Counted from the first letter of the stretch, positions 51,042 through 63,590 are shown. The stretch is 64,000 bases of DNA from Fomes fomentarius (GCA_022606135.1 JABYQN010000010.1:124001-188000); one strand, 5' to 3'. Program-made: numbers and translations. Notes: generated from the letters alone by a model not told the origin.

Positions 51042-54000
51042 ATGGGAGATATCAAAGTCGACTCTATCCCTGTCCTCTCTTCGGCGAATCAGTACAACGA
51101 CTGGTCTGCCAAGATGAAGGGCTATTTCATCTTCATGGACTGTTGGAGTGTTGTCAAAGGCGCTACTCGTCCTACTGAGCAAGCTGCCAAGGACAAGTGG
51201 GATAAACTTGATGGGCAAGCTCGCGGCATGATGTACATGCGTGTCGCACCAAACTTTCACTATGTTCTGGACACTCAGATTCCTGTCTCGGGTGGACAAC
51301 CCAGGGACATGACTGCTGCTGAGTCCTGGGAAGCGTTACAGAACAAGTTTGGCAAGCCTAACAGTGCCCACGTCTGGGGTTTGTTCGAGTCGCTCGTCAC
51401 TGAGCCTCGGATGAACGAACAGAAGCCTCTTCAGGATCAGATGATGCGTCTTATCACACGCCTGCGCGAAATTAGTAGCAACGGCGTCACGCTCTCTGAC
51501 AATATGCAAGCCCTTCTCTTGATGTCCAAGATCCCGGAGTCGTACCGATCCATGGTTTCTGCGCTTATGGCAACCACAGACCTCGACAAGGTCACTCTCG
51601 ACAACATCCAGTCGAAGACCTTAGCTGAGGAGTCCATGCGCAAGAACGGCCAGTCTGCGAACAAGGTCTCCCAGACCAAGCCCAAGCCCAAGGGTCCCTG
51701 CTCTCATTGCGGAAGTGGCTCTCATCACGAGTCCAACTGCTATCAGAAGTACCCTGAGAAGCATCCCAAAGGCAAGGGCAAGGGTAAAGGGAAGGACAAA
51801 GACAAGGATAAGGACAAGGGGAAGAATAAGGACACTTCTCATAACCATGCGCACGTCACTACCGAGTCTGTATCATCTGTACTTGTAGCCGGTTCGTCTA
51901 ACATCGCTGCTTCTTTCTACGATGAGGCTATGGCCTCGAACAGTGTGAACTGGACTGCATGGCTGATGGACTCTGGAGCCTCTCAACATATCACTGGTGA
52001 TCTCTCTGAGTTCATTGAGTACCAACCCTTCGATACGCCTGTACTGTTTAACACTGCTGGACAAGGTGATAGCAGCGTCATTCAGGCACTTGGGGAAGGA
52101 ACTCTGTCTGGAGAAACCTGGTTAGACGGTCAGAAGGTAGCAATTACTCTGAACCACGTCTACTACATACCAGGCACCATCGGTCACATCTTCTCAACTG
52201 GCTCCATTGAGCGCAATGGTTACTCCCTCTTTCAAGGGGATGGGCGCATGTGCATTTTCGACAAGCTGCCTGACGGCGCTGTCAAACATGGTTCGATGAT
52301 TCATATCAAGGGTTGTAAGATCCTGGAGGCGCCATACAACCCTTCGTCTAATTGTTATTGGACTATTATTGAGCTTCACAACAGCAAGTGCATCCATCTC
52401 AATGTCCGTAAGTTCAAGACCTGGCACCGTCACTTTGGTCATGCGGGCAAGGACGTTCTGCGCAACCTTCCTAAGCACACCAAGGGGGTTGATGCTGTTG
52501 ATCCAGCAGACGAAGAACCGTGTGATGGATGCGCTTTTGGCAAATCCACTCGTAACCCCTTTCCACCTTCTGAGAAGCGCGCTACTGAAGTTCTCGAGCG
52601 AGTCCATACGGACCTTGATGGACCAATGCGCACTCAGGCTATCGGAGGTTGGAAATACTTCGCCGGTTTCATTGATGACTATTCTGGTCTTGCTCATGCT
52701 TACTTCCTTAAACACAAGTCTGACGCGATCCAAGCGTTCAAAGACTATAAGGCGTGGGCTGAGAACCAGACCGGCAAGAAGATCAAATCGATCCGCTCAG
52801 ATCGAGGGGGGAATACACATCAGACGAGTTCTCTACACTTCTTCGTTCGCATGGTATCGAGCACCAGAAGACTCTACCGGGTTCGCCTCAACAGAATGGA
52901 CGTGCTGAGCGCTGGAACCGTACTATTACTGAAAAGGCTCTGTCCATGCTCCACCAAGCAGGCCTTAGTCATGGTTTCTGGCAACTCGCTCTTGACGCAG
53001 CCGTTCATATCTACAATCGTCAACCTATGCGACGACACAAGTGGTCGTGCCCCATCACTGTTTGGGATGGTACCGTTCCGGACGTCTCTTACTTCAGAGT
53101 GTTTGGGTGCAAAGCTTTTGTCCACGTGCAGAAGGCAAAGCGCGAAGGGAAACTCGACAAGAAGGCTGTCGAGATGATCTTCGTCGGGTATGAGTCTGGT
53201 TCCAAGGGGTATAAATTTTGGAATCCAGCCAACCGCTCTATCGTCGTGTCCCGCGATGCAACATTTGACGAAGAGTCTTTCCCTGCTCATAACTTACCTG
53301 GCAACCGTCCTTCTACCCCGGATGACAGTCCGTTTTCAGATGATCAATCGGATGATTCCTCGAACGATGACTCTGATTTGGTCGATCCCAATGATGCAAT
53401 TCCTTTCATTCCTCCCAACCTCTTCGAACCACCACAACCTGACCCTCCAGCGGATGCTGATCCCACTCCTCCTGCAGAAGCTCCTGCTGAGCCTCCTCCT
53501 CCTCCACAACGTCCTCCTACGCCGCCTCCTGTCATTCCTCCTCGTCCTCCTCACAAACGTGGTCACCACCCTCCAGTGGGAGCTAATGAACCAAGCATTG
53601 CTCGTGACCGTCCTCGTTGCGAAAAAGCTGGTATTCCCCACAAGGACAGGACTGATAACAACGTGTATGACGATCCTGCACGTGCTGATAATCAGATCGA
53701 CAAGGATGGCAATCTGCGCGAAGCGGAGATGATACTCGCTTTTCTAGCTGCTGCTCAGTATAAAGCTGGCTTACCTCAGTCACATAAGGAAGCCATGTGC
53801 TCACCTGATGCTGGGAAATGACACGAAGCTGAGAAGTCGGAGTTTGAGTCGCTCATGGAGAATAAGACTTGGGTTCTCATTCCTCGTCCCAAGGGCCGGC
53901 ATGTTGTCTCTAACCGCTGGGTCTATGACATCAAACATGATGGGCGGTACAAGGCTCGTCTGGTTGCAAAGGGTTTCACTCAGGTGTGGGGAGAGGACTA

Positions 54001-55286
54001 CCATGAGACGTTCTCTCCAGTGGCGCGGTTTGAGTCTATCCGGTATTTACTCGCGCATGCAGCGCTTGAGGACTGGGACATCGAGTCAATGGATGTCAAG
54101 ACCGCGTTCCTGAATGGTGATCTAGATGAGGAGATTTATATGGAACAGCCAGAAGGCTGGGTCGTTCCTGGGAAGGAAGATCATGTCTGTCTACTCAAAA
54201 AGGCTATCTATGGTCTTAAGCAGGTGTCGCGTCAGTGGAATGCGAAAATCCATCAATCGCTTCTAGATCTGGGATTTACGTATATCAGCGACAAGGGGGG
54301 ATCACGTCACGATTGTCGTTCTTTATGTCGACAATCTACTTCTGATGGGTGATCAGTCTAGTCATATCAAACAAGTCAAGTGTTCGCTTTCTAAGCAGTA
54401 CAAGATGACGGACTTGGGATCTGTACAGTGCTTCCTTGGTCTTCGCATCACTCGTGATCAATCTACTCCTATGATCAACATCGACCAGGAAGAGTACATC
54501 CAGTCTGTTCTCGAGCGCTTTCAGATGGCTGACTGTAAACCCTCACGTACACCCCTTCCTGCTGGTGCTGTCTTGGCAAGTGCCGACGAACCAGCTTCCG
54601 ATCAGTTCAGGCAACGCTACCAGAGTCTCATTGGCAGTCTTTTGTACACCATGCTCGGAACACGTCCTGACATCTCCTTCGCTGTCACACGGTTATCGAA
54701 GTACAATGCCAATCCCTCTGAAGCGCACATGAGTTATGCGAAGTATGTCCTGCGTTACCTTCAAGGGACAAAGGCGTATCACTTGCGCTACAAGGGAGCG
54801 TCTAATGACGGTCTGATCTCCTATTCGGATTCAAATTGGGCAGAAGACCGTGATGATCGGCATTCTACCTCTGGCTTCGTCTTCTTGATGGCAGGTGGTG
54901 CTATATCGTGGGCTTCGAGGCGTCAGCCTACCATTTTGCTCTCCTCTACTGAGGCGGAATATAAAGCGGCCTCTGATACCTGTCGTCAGTTGATCTGGCT
55001 GAGGACGTTCGGCGATGAACTTGGTGATGATTTGACCAGGCCGACACCCATGTGTCTAGACAACCAGGGTTCAATTTTCCTGTCAGTCAATCCAGTAGTC
55101 GACCGGCGTACCAAGCACATAGAGATTCGCTACCACTTCATTCGTGAACAAGTGGAGTCTGGCTCTGTCGAGATCTTCTATGTTGCAACCGCGGATCAGT
55201 TGGCTGATTCTCTCACAAAGAACGTGCCTTATTCCATTTTGGCAAAGTTCGTTGATGAGATCGGTCTTGTTTCCGTTGCATCTTGA
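51042..55286 (+). pseudogene. Copia gag-pol, broken by two frameshifts and a stop
   Basis: The ATG at 51042 (MGDIKVDSIPVLSSANQYNDW) is the likely gag start; the frame is open upstream from about 50376 without ATG. A CCHC zinc knuckle (CSHCGSGSHHESNC) lies near 51699, the protease motif DSGAS near 51969, and GAG-pre-integrase and integrase (WHRHFGHAG, HTDLDGPM, IDDYSG) to about 52805. The frame is lost at a run of six G (52806-52811), resumes in another frame through a proline-rich linker, meets TGA at 53819-53821, continues with RT (RWVYDIKHDG, MDVKTAFLNGDL, YGLKQ), and shifts again at six G (54295-54300). The RT box reads YVDN instead of YVDD (54324-54335). RNase H (SDSNWAED, SSTEAEYKA, KHIEIRYHFI) ends at 55286. 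Not active in this form. Confidence 0.92.
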
Positions 55287-55297
55287 ACGAGTGGGAG

Positions 55298-55861
55298 TGT
55301 TGAACTTCCGGACTACCAGCTGTGCTCGGACCGGAGTTGTGTACACTTGTTTATGGTCATATGATTAGATAGGCTGTGTTCCTACTTACCATTCATTGTT
55401 TTCTTTGTTCTCCTACTGTACTTTCCCATGACCATATGGTTACTGTGCATTCCTGTGCGTACCAGTGTGTTCTACACTGCACCAGACTCTTCTAGACCTT
55501 ATGTCTGACTCATGCTATGACTGTATCTGACTCATACGCCGATACGGACTCTGACTCATTGTCTTATGGCTACATGAGACTGCTTTATTTGCTGACTCAT
55601 GGACTCATCCCTCATGTATATAAGCAGTCCCTTCTTCGCCTCTGCTCTTCAGTCATTCGCTCACTGACTGAAGAGTAAGTCTCTTACCTACATATGCTCT
55701 ACTACTTCTTACTGACTTAGTACTTGTAGTCCCTCTCTGTTGTGACTTACAGGTACTTCACTATGCAATATAGTCGTTCGCTCACTGACTGAAGATCCCT
55801 CTCTGTTGTGACTTACAGTGACTTACAGTCGCTCCTCGCCTTACAGGTTCAGAGTTCATCA
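55298..55861 (+). repeat. 3' LTR of the copia element
   Basis: 564 bases, same ends as the 5' LTR. One substitution noticed (A at 55318). The host ABC exon resumes at 55862 with CGGGGTCCTG. Confidence 0.92.
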
Positions 55862-57676
55862 CGGGGTCCTGCTGGGAGTAATGACTATGTTTTCGGAGAC
55901 AGCATACTGGGTCTTCAGGTCAAGGGCTACGAGGCGAATGCTAGGTATGTCCTAGGCGGTCAAAATCTAACTTCAGTACACTGACAGTGATCTGTGTAGT
56001 CTGGCTTGCAACCACTTTCAACGATGATTACCTAAAACTGCGAGGGTGGAAAAGTATCATCTCTTCTACAGACCATCGTCAGGAGTTTGTTGCAGGAAAT
56101 CTAGCAGATCATGCAATGTCTGGTACGATTATCACTTTTGTTGTTGGCTGCCATACTCAACACCTCTGCAGAGTTCAAGAAGGCTTCTGAAAAAGTCGGT
56201 AGTCATGACGCTGACTGGAACAAGATAGAAGACACGATGGATATTCGCGGATACGGAGATCTTGATGTCTTTCAGTCACTCACCCACATCCCCCAGGTGA
56301 GCAAACTCAAACATTGCACTCAGTCATCTTTACAAAGTTCTCGTAACATGTCTGCAGATTATCTTCACGCTCCGCGCAGTGCACTACCCTGCTACTATCC
56401 CTATCTCACTTGCTTCTCTTACTCTCATCCAAGGCGCCGCAAGAGACTTTGTGTGGAAGGTCTACGAATTTCTTCGCGATACGCGCGAATTTGACAAGCA
56501 ACTCCGAGCTATCCGCAAAATATACGAGGTCGTCAACATTCCGAATCTTGTTCCCGACGGTGTGATACCATTCCCAGAAGACACAGCCAAAATCCGATGT
56601 GGGATTTCTATAGAGTTCAGGTATGTCATGATAAATCATTGTTTCTGACAACAGTAATGATGAAGAGGTTGCAGAAATGTGTCGTTCAAATATCCGGAAT
56701 CAGACCAATATGCGCTTCGCAACATATCATTCAGTCTTGATGTGGGCCAGCTCTGTGTATGTCTAGAAAGTCTCTACGACACACTGACGACTCATTCAGC
56801 TATGATCAGGTCATCGTTGGTGTAAATGGCTTAGGGAAGAGTACGATTCTCAAGCTCGTCACACGTATCTACGATCCCGATGAAGGGCAGATCCTTCTGG
56901 GAGGTCATGATATTCGCACGTTGAAATTGCGAGATCTCCGACAGGCCATTTCCGTCCTCTTCCAAGACTACACACTCTTCCCGCTATCTGTGAGCTGTCC
57001 TTACAGAAGCCCTCTCATCTCTCATGCACGTCTGAACGCAGCCCACATGTAGATACGCGATAACATCGCCATGGGCGATCCCACTACATCACACGACAAT
57101 GACCGTGTGCGCCTCGCCATGCGATTGGCAGGTGCAGAAGATCTTATTGACAAGCTTCCCGATGGCTTCGACACGTATCTCGAACGTCCTGTCAGCGACG
57201 AGCATTCAATGGTCGCTGAGGGGACGAAGACTGCGACGGGTCGTTTCTAGTGCACGATCTTTCATGCGTTCTGTTGTACAAGAAGACTCGACCGTAGGCC
57301 TCTTACTCTTTGACAAGCCCAGTGCCGCACTCGATCCAGTAGCCGAGCATGGTCAGTTGAATCTCACTTGAAATCAATCTACGGAGTCTCACCCGAGTTG
57401 TATGATCCTCTTCCAGACTTATTCAACCGGTTGCAGGAACTCAGGGAAGCAAAACAATGATCTTCTCGTCGCATCGGTTCGGGAACCTGACCAGATACGC
57501 GGATATGATCCTGTGAGTGCACATGTCATCAATGTTGTATCTTGTCTCACCAATGCGACTATAGATATATGGACGAATCTGCCATCATCGAATCGGGAAA
57601 TCACGACGAGCTGTTGAAACAGGGTGGGGAATACGCAAGACTGTGGAAGTTACAGGCACAAGCGTTCGTTGATTGA

Positions 57677-58141
57677 GAGGCCACTTAGAATCATAAGATA
57701 GGATTGCCATCAATCGGAACCCGGAACATATAGATGTAACTGTATACAAGATCACTGTACAGAGAAGAAACTGGAACACGGCCTGTGATCAATGGAACGA
57801 CAAACTAGATCGCAAAAACTAGGTACACATTGCACGTTCAATGTCGATACAGGCTCCTCGTGCAGCGGAAGCTCATTTCGGGCGAGAGTGTACATACATC
57901 AGAGCATCAGTGAAAGACTACCACATAGCTATACAGCAGCATATTGGGGTGCACACTTTGTGACTCGCTGTCAGACCGCATCCCCTTCAGCACTTCGGTG
58001 GGGTTTGGGCCAGTGTTCCACCTCAAGATACTCTACTAGGCCAGATGATATTCACTGCTTTCATTCCCAAGGGCCTGACGTTTTCTTGGGCCCATCCATG
58101 ACGGTCCAGTAAGTCTCTGCGCCCTCGACATGCCACGCCTC
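57677..58141. other. Intergenic, part of a segmental duplication
   Basis: Short non-coding spacer between convergent ABC-C and the F-box pseudogene. It is homologous in order to 61014-61290 (for example CAGGCTCCT.GTGC, GAGTGTACATA..TCAGAGCA). Confidence 0.7.
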
Positions 58142-59698
58142 TCACATGTCCGAGTTCAGAGACATGACATGCGTGGTGCCTGGACTACGAATCTCGTACC
58201 CTGTCACGTGGTCCGTCAAACATGCAAACCGACGGCAAACAGAGTGCTCAGCAGCGGTGCTATGCTCCCACGAGCGGTCGCTTAGCCTGAGCTGTAGTAC
58301 AAGTCGGTAGATGGGGTGTCCATAGGCTCTGGATGAGAACATTGCTCCGATGTTGTCCGGATTTGCATAGTGAAAGTGGTCTTCGATGTATAGACGACTG
58401 AGCCTTGGGCATTGGAGATGCAGATGGGGGTTATAGGATAGGGCTGAGCAGAGGAAAGGGAGTGGGCATTGTTGGGAGTTCATCACAAGGCCAATGAGAA
58501 CGCGCAATTCTGCAAGTGCGTGCAGTTGCGCCAGGATCCCAAGAAAGACTTGTGAGCCATTGAGATCGAACACCATGTGTAAGGATGTAACATGGCTCAA
58601 AGGCATCGTTGCCAGTGACGCTGATAGCCGTGTATCCCATTGAACATTGGGGCTGTCCTGGCAGGCATGAAGCCAGAACCCAAACGAACTGCCCTTAGCA
58701 AGAAAGTGACATTCCCCTGCTTGTATGCCATTTTCCATGCAGGTTACCAGATCCATCATTGTGAGGGGAGGGAGAGACAGAGGATGATGTGGTGAATCAG
58801 AATCAACCATATTCTCCAAGCGTATGCGAATATCATTTGGTAGAGATAGAGTTCATAGCACTAGAAAGGTCAGGCCACACATACTGTCACAGAACACAAT
58901 CGATCTAAGACACGGCAGGGGGATGGCATTTGATGGTGCTTTGTATCCTGTCTCATTGCATACGAAGGTATCGAGCCCAGTGACGTGGAGGAACTCTAGC
59001 CTGGGGGAGTTGCGGAGGAGCTGTAGAACGTCCCCCAAGGGCAAGGGCAGGAACATGAGATCTGGATGCGCCTGGAGATGAAGATGAGTCAGTGCGGGAA
59101 ATGTGTTGGTTGGGAACCAAGTGATGATGGGCGCGATGGCGAGGGCCTTCAAGGAGTCGGCAGTCTCTTTGAGGATGGGGAATTGTTGCCTCTCGTGATA
59201 GCCAAAGCCGTATGGGAAATCAGCAGAAGACGAGATGGTAAGGCATTCCAGATTAGGCACATGGAATGACAACACGGAAGCCATGAAATTGGATAGCAAT
59301 TGTGAAACCAGATCGAGCCTTCGAAGACAAGAGCTGCTGCGCACGAGCATATCCTGGAATGCCACCTTTTGACGTCCAACCACATCAGCTTCCCTCAATA
59401 CTACAGACATTGGGAGGTGCTGCGATTGCTCCAGGATGGCAGCAAGCTTGTCCAGTTTGTGTCCGTCAACGTGAGCCCAGAGAGAGGGACAACGTATGGC
59501 CACATCTCGCCCGAGTGTGCAAACATGAGTGAGGCGAATCAATGCAAAATCTCCCGGATGCCCTCGTCTGAGCAAATATGCGGGTAATGTCCAACGATAT
59601 CTGCACACCACCATGACGTCCTTGAAGACCAGGACGAGGATTTCGGGAGGTAGAGTATTGATAGGTGCAGAAGTGTTTATCTGCTTCTGTATCTCCAT
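58142..59698 (-). pseudogene. F-box gene with one in-frame stop
   Basis: ATG 59698 starts MEIQKQINTSAPINT, with F-box-like LPPEILVLVFKDVM and IRLTHVCTLGRDVAIRCPSLW. The tail has PNLECLTISSSADF, LKALAIAPIITWFPTNTFPAL and SPRLEFLHVTGLDTF. The frame stops at TGA 58853-58855 and continues in the same frame through SLPNDIRIRLENMV and GSSFGFWLHACQDSP to a TGA at 58142. One nonsense mutation is therefore the only visible damage, unless an unnoticed intron removes it. A splice acceptor lies just before the ATG, so an earlier exon may exist. It is convergent with ABC-C. Confidence 0.72.
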
Positions 59699-60825
59699 GT
59701 AAACACGGAGCGCACCAGATGCAGCAAGCACCAGCTATAGCGTCATTTATCAATCATACTTTGCGTCGATAGACACAATTACTCGGTACTCACCTCTTCC
59801 CAACTGTGATTGCCAGGCGTGGGATTGACAATTACGAGATTCAGCCGCACAAAGAGCAAGGCCCCGTGGATGATAAGTGTACCTCATCTCATGACTGATG
59901 TCTCTCAAAGCTCCCCGCAATGTATCGATGCTGGGCAGGACACTCGAGGGCATGACAGCACGCTCAGATGTCCAAATGCTCCAAGTTTCGCTCCAGCCTA
60001 GGAATTGGAAAGACGGCCTGCTAGTGAGTTTAAGATTCAACCCGCGAGCTCGTACGATATGTTGTAGTAACAAAGGTTACTAAGGATGTTTTCTTACTTT
60101 CATTATATCTGTTTGTATTGTTACTTACAAACGGGTCTTTTACTTACTTACTATTGTCTTTGTTATGTTGATTATCACTCATACAATAGTTCTTTATTAC
60201 GTTGTTAACTAATGCTCTATTGTCTCGTACTTGTACTTATACTCGCAGTCAGATTCCTATTAATCATCATTCTTCCGCTATCTTGAACTCCAATACGATA
60301 CGCACTGGTCACCTTTAAATTCTTGCAATTGGATGAGTTTTCCACAAGAGGTTACAGTGAAGAGGTAACAGTTGAGTTGTTCAAAAATGCTCGAGATTGA
60401 ACTGTGGTTCGATTACGGTCCTGCCAGCATCCTGCCAGCTTCTGTTGTGCTCTATTTGGCTGTATCAGGAATCTCAAGCTCTTGCCAAACAACACCGTTC
60501 GGCCGGATTTGGGCATTCCACTAAGTAGTACTCCTTCAATTGAAGCCCACACCGAACTACGTATGTACATATACAGTCATCTACGATATTCATAGTCCAA
60601 TTGGCTACAGATGCAGGCAATGAGCATCAATAATGAAGAAAGACAGGAACACAACAGAATACTCGTAAGTATTCTCCAGTCACTTCAAATAGTAGCCTAC
60701 TAGTATAGTAAGTACTATACCATGACGGCAGCAGCAATCTATCTGATACAAACGACGGCCAGTAAACAAATATACTAGTAAAAAGCGTTACACAGGCATT
60801 GTAATCACACTGCACTGCGAGGCCC
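59699..60825. other. Intergenic, AT-rich
   Basis: The part 60080-60330 is clearly AT-richer than the rest of the window and has many short TTACTT/TTGTT runs, which suggests an old TE remnant. No terminal repeats found and no gene supported. Confidence 0.4.
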
Positions 60826-61010
60826 TTTCCGTGCTCTTCCAAGACTGCACACTCTTCCCGCTATCCTCTCATCGCATCGGTTTGGGAACCTGACCAGACA
60901 CGCGGATATGATGCGGTCACGGTGAGCACGTGTGTACCCAAATTTGTTGATACAGGGCGGGAAATACGCGAGATTGTGGGAATTACAGGCGCAAGCGTCC
61001 GTCGAGCCTT
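60826..61010 (+). pseudogene. ABC transporter fragment D1
   Basis: It reads LSVLFQDCTLFPLS and then jumps directly to SSHRIG and an RHADM-like segment, followed by GGKYARLWELQAQA. The signature, Walker B and most of the NBD are deleted. Closest to ABC-C. It is a remnant of a duplicated 3' end. Confidence 0.8.
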
Positions 61011-61013
61011 AGA

Positions 61014-61420
61014 GGCAACTTTCAATAACAAGACAGGATTGCCGTCATCCGAAACCTCGAGCACGTAGATGTAACTGCATACAACATCAGACTACAGAGA
61101 CGACCTCAGGCTCCTTGTGCGGCTGAGGCTCGGTTTGGGCACGAGTGTACATAGGTCAGAGCAGGAACAAAGGATCACCACGTAGCTAGACAGGACTCCC
61201 ATCGTGAGGAGCGCACTTGACACACTATCAGACTGTATCCCCTTCGGCATGTCAGTGCGGTTTCCAGCATGCCACGTCAAGACGGCCATGACTTATCTGA
61301 TCCAATATTTATCCACTTCTCTCATTCCCAAACCCAAAACGAAGCGCCCTCAGCGAGAAAGGGGCATTCTCCTGCTCGTACGCCGAGTTATATGCAGGTC
61401 ACCAGATCGATCATCGCTGG
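61014..61420. repeat. Duplicated spacer and F-box 3' fragment
   Basis: 61014-61290 matches 57677-58080, and 61355-61420 matches the region 58690-58760 of the F-box pseudogene (GCAGGT.ACCAGATC.ATCAT). Together with D1 this is a duplicated, internally deleted copy of the ABC-C/F-box junction. Confidence 0.75.
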
Positions 61421-61582
61421 AAGGGAGGCACGAAGACGTGGGCGGAGAGAGTCATCGGGTTTGGTGCCCTCCGCGAGGTGGCGAAGATCAGGGAAGAGGC
61501 GCCGCCTGAGACGCCATCGTTGAGTTGCGGCTTGCGTGTGAGTGCTTTTGTGTTCTTCTGACCGAGGAAAAAAAGAACAAGA

Positions 61583-61957
61583 ATGCTGATCTCGGTCGCT
61601 AATGGTGCTCGGACGTTCATGCGCTCGGTCGTGCAGGATGATTCGACTGTTGGGCTGCTGCTCTTTGAACCGAGTGCGGAGCTTGACCCTGTCGCAGGGC
61701 ATGGTGGGCAGCGTACACTATCATCTCCCCGGTCAGTGGTAACTCACGTGTGTATTAATTTGAACGCCTGCGAGCTATGAGAGGCAGCAAGACGATGATA
61801 TTCTCCTCACGTCGCTTCGGAGGCATGCGGACTTGATCATGTACGTAAAGTTGAGTTCCGTTGCTTAATCTGACTTCACTGGATATAAACGCGCCATGAA
61901 CGACCCCGGCATTGTCGAGTCTGGGACCCATGGACAGCTGCTTAAGTCGCTAGTAAG
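61583..61957 (+). pseudogene. ABC transporter fragment D2
   Basis: It reads [32 protein letters not shown], so one residue of the DEP Walker B motif is missing. After an intron-like gap it has RRHADLIM and NDPGIVESGTHGQLLKS. No Walker A or membrane part. A second fragment of the same family, directly after D1. Confidence 0.78.
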
Positions 61958-63300
61958 CACAATTCGATCAACGCCATTTCGATCAGTACGAAAGTGGACT
62001 AGTACTTACTGAGTGCAACCCAGGTGCGCTGGATTAAGCTGGCTATTCTGGTGTCACGCGTTCTATCTAACGTCCATAGACTTCTGCGCTCCGTGCGTCG
62101 TGACCGTTTAAGCTGAGAGATTTCCATGCTAGTGTGACCTGAGTACCCGAACGTCATGGAGAACTCCTCCGCAGCAGTACCGACACCACACGCCTTAAAG
62201 GAAAGCGAGCTGGGTCAGCTGTCCAACTAGTATGGTACAGCCTCGTTCTCAAGGAGTAAAAACCCAAGCGGTTGGTATCAGTAAGCTCATATCGCGACAC
62301 CGTCTTCTTCCGTGAACGCTCGATAGGCGAGACCCAGAGTCCGGAGATGACAGCCACGTTGACCATCTGCTCATAGACCCGATACCTGCAATATGTAAGT
62401 GGAGCAGAAGCTCTCGGAGCTCTCCGGGTAGACACCGAGTCGAGGCATCGTATACCCAATCCCCACAGATAAGCCTTGCGAACACCCACGGGGGGCAATG
62501 TCCGCAGTCAGAAGTTCAACAGCGACGTTCAGCCCCGGATTGAGAAACAGGTGGAGGGGTATAGAGGGCCCGAGGCGTGCTTGGTTGGCCCGACCTGTGA
62601 CTGGTTTAACACGTACGTCCGCACGCCCCGTGGTGCGAAAAGATGCGAAGTTCAAGCTTGGCGGTTAGACGAGTCTGGCGCGTCGGGCGACCGTGTGGCC
62701 GAGCACGTCTCCGTGACAAGTGCGTGTGCTCCACGTGTTGGCTGGGGGGTAGTTTGGACCTGGTGCCTGCGTATTCGTGAAATTCCACTTACGATTCCAC
62801 TGGGTTGAACTGCGGGGGAGAAGACTGAGGCCGAGTGCGTCAACGAGTCAGACTTGATCCTTGACAGGCTGGAGTGAGAAATGGTGAAGCTCCCTCGACC
62901 GGAGAGCGGCTATGCGAAACTTCTTGACCGTGAGCAGCGGGATGAAAGCGAAAACTCTATGCCATGAGGATTGATGGTACCAGTGCATCGAGTAGTATGT
63001 GACAGCAAGCTGTGCAGCACCCAGGAAGTCAAGATACTACTTCTGCTGCGCAGCTTTGAAAGCGTGTTTGAGTATGCAAGTTTGGAGAGAGACATGGTAC
63101 AGGAAGTACGAGAGGTCTTAAGTGATGTTATCTAGTCTGAGGCATGTTGATGGCGGCAGTTGCCGGCGGGCGCCGTTGATTGGGCTCAGGTTCGGCACGA
63201 CGACGATGACGGGGCCGGATGTGGGGTACATAAGGGGGTAGAATGACGTCAGGGAGTCTAGGCCCGGGGGAGTGGAGAAAATGAGTTAGGGAGTTCCGGG
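61958..63300. other. Intergenic, no gene recognised
   Basis: Short frames on both strands without family resemblance. No repeat noticed. Confidence 0.4.
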
Positions 63301-63590
63301 ACATTCGCCATGATTCGTGTTGTCTGTTGACCTTTTCATCGTCCTCATCATCAACACTGCTCTCTACGTCGACCCCTCCGTCCTGCTCGTCACTTTTGGT
63401 ATCTTGCTCATCGCATATCATCCTCGTTTCGTCGCTCATCACGGCTACCGACAATCCTCCCACTCACCACTCCGGTGCGCCGGAGGACTCATACGACAGC
63501 TTTGCCGCTGCCATCTCTGCTCGCTATGCCCGCCAGCTGACCCCGCTCATCTCGCTCAAGAGCCCGACGCTGGTGACCGACCCCAGTCAG

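Larger units (their letters stand above)
49437..55861 (+). mobile_element. Ty1/copia LTR retrotransposon, near-complete
   Basis: A 6.4 kb element with two 564-base LTRs, a tRNA-half primer site, gag-pol in the order gag, protease, integrase, RT, RNase H (the copia order), and a purine tract GAGTGGGAG at 55289-55297 before the 3' LTR. The LTRs differ at one base, so insertion is recent. It lies in an exon of ABC-C. Outer flanks share only CGG, not the usual 5 bases, and an inverted LTR piece lies at the left, so the insertion was not simple. Confidence 0.95.
48537..57676 (+). pseudogene. ABC transporter copy C, split by a copia element
   Basis: Third paralogue of the ABC-A/B family. Exon 1 gives MSCDSKHHSSSTLEGDK and HFGVWEFFEE. 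A later exon gives THTVDKGLLFRVSAGN and TFAQGHVRRQLEETSDG, ending SLSLVTG at about 49271, where the retrotransposon starts. The text resumes after 55861 with VLLGVMTMFSETAYW, then IIFTLRAVHYPATIPISLA, EVVNIPNLVPDG, Walker [10 protein letters not shown] and [12 protein letters not shown]. Damage beyond the insertion: the signature LSGGQ reads LRGRR near 57225, Walker B reads LLFDKPSA, one base is missing before TMIFSSHRF near 57450, and the first split Trp codon appears to read TGA. It ends LQAQAFVD, TGA. It is certainly not functional as it stands. Confidence 0.88.
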
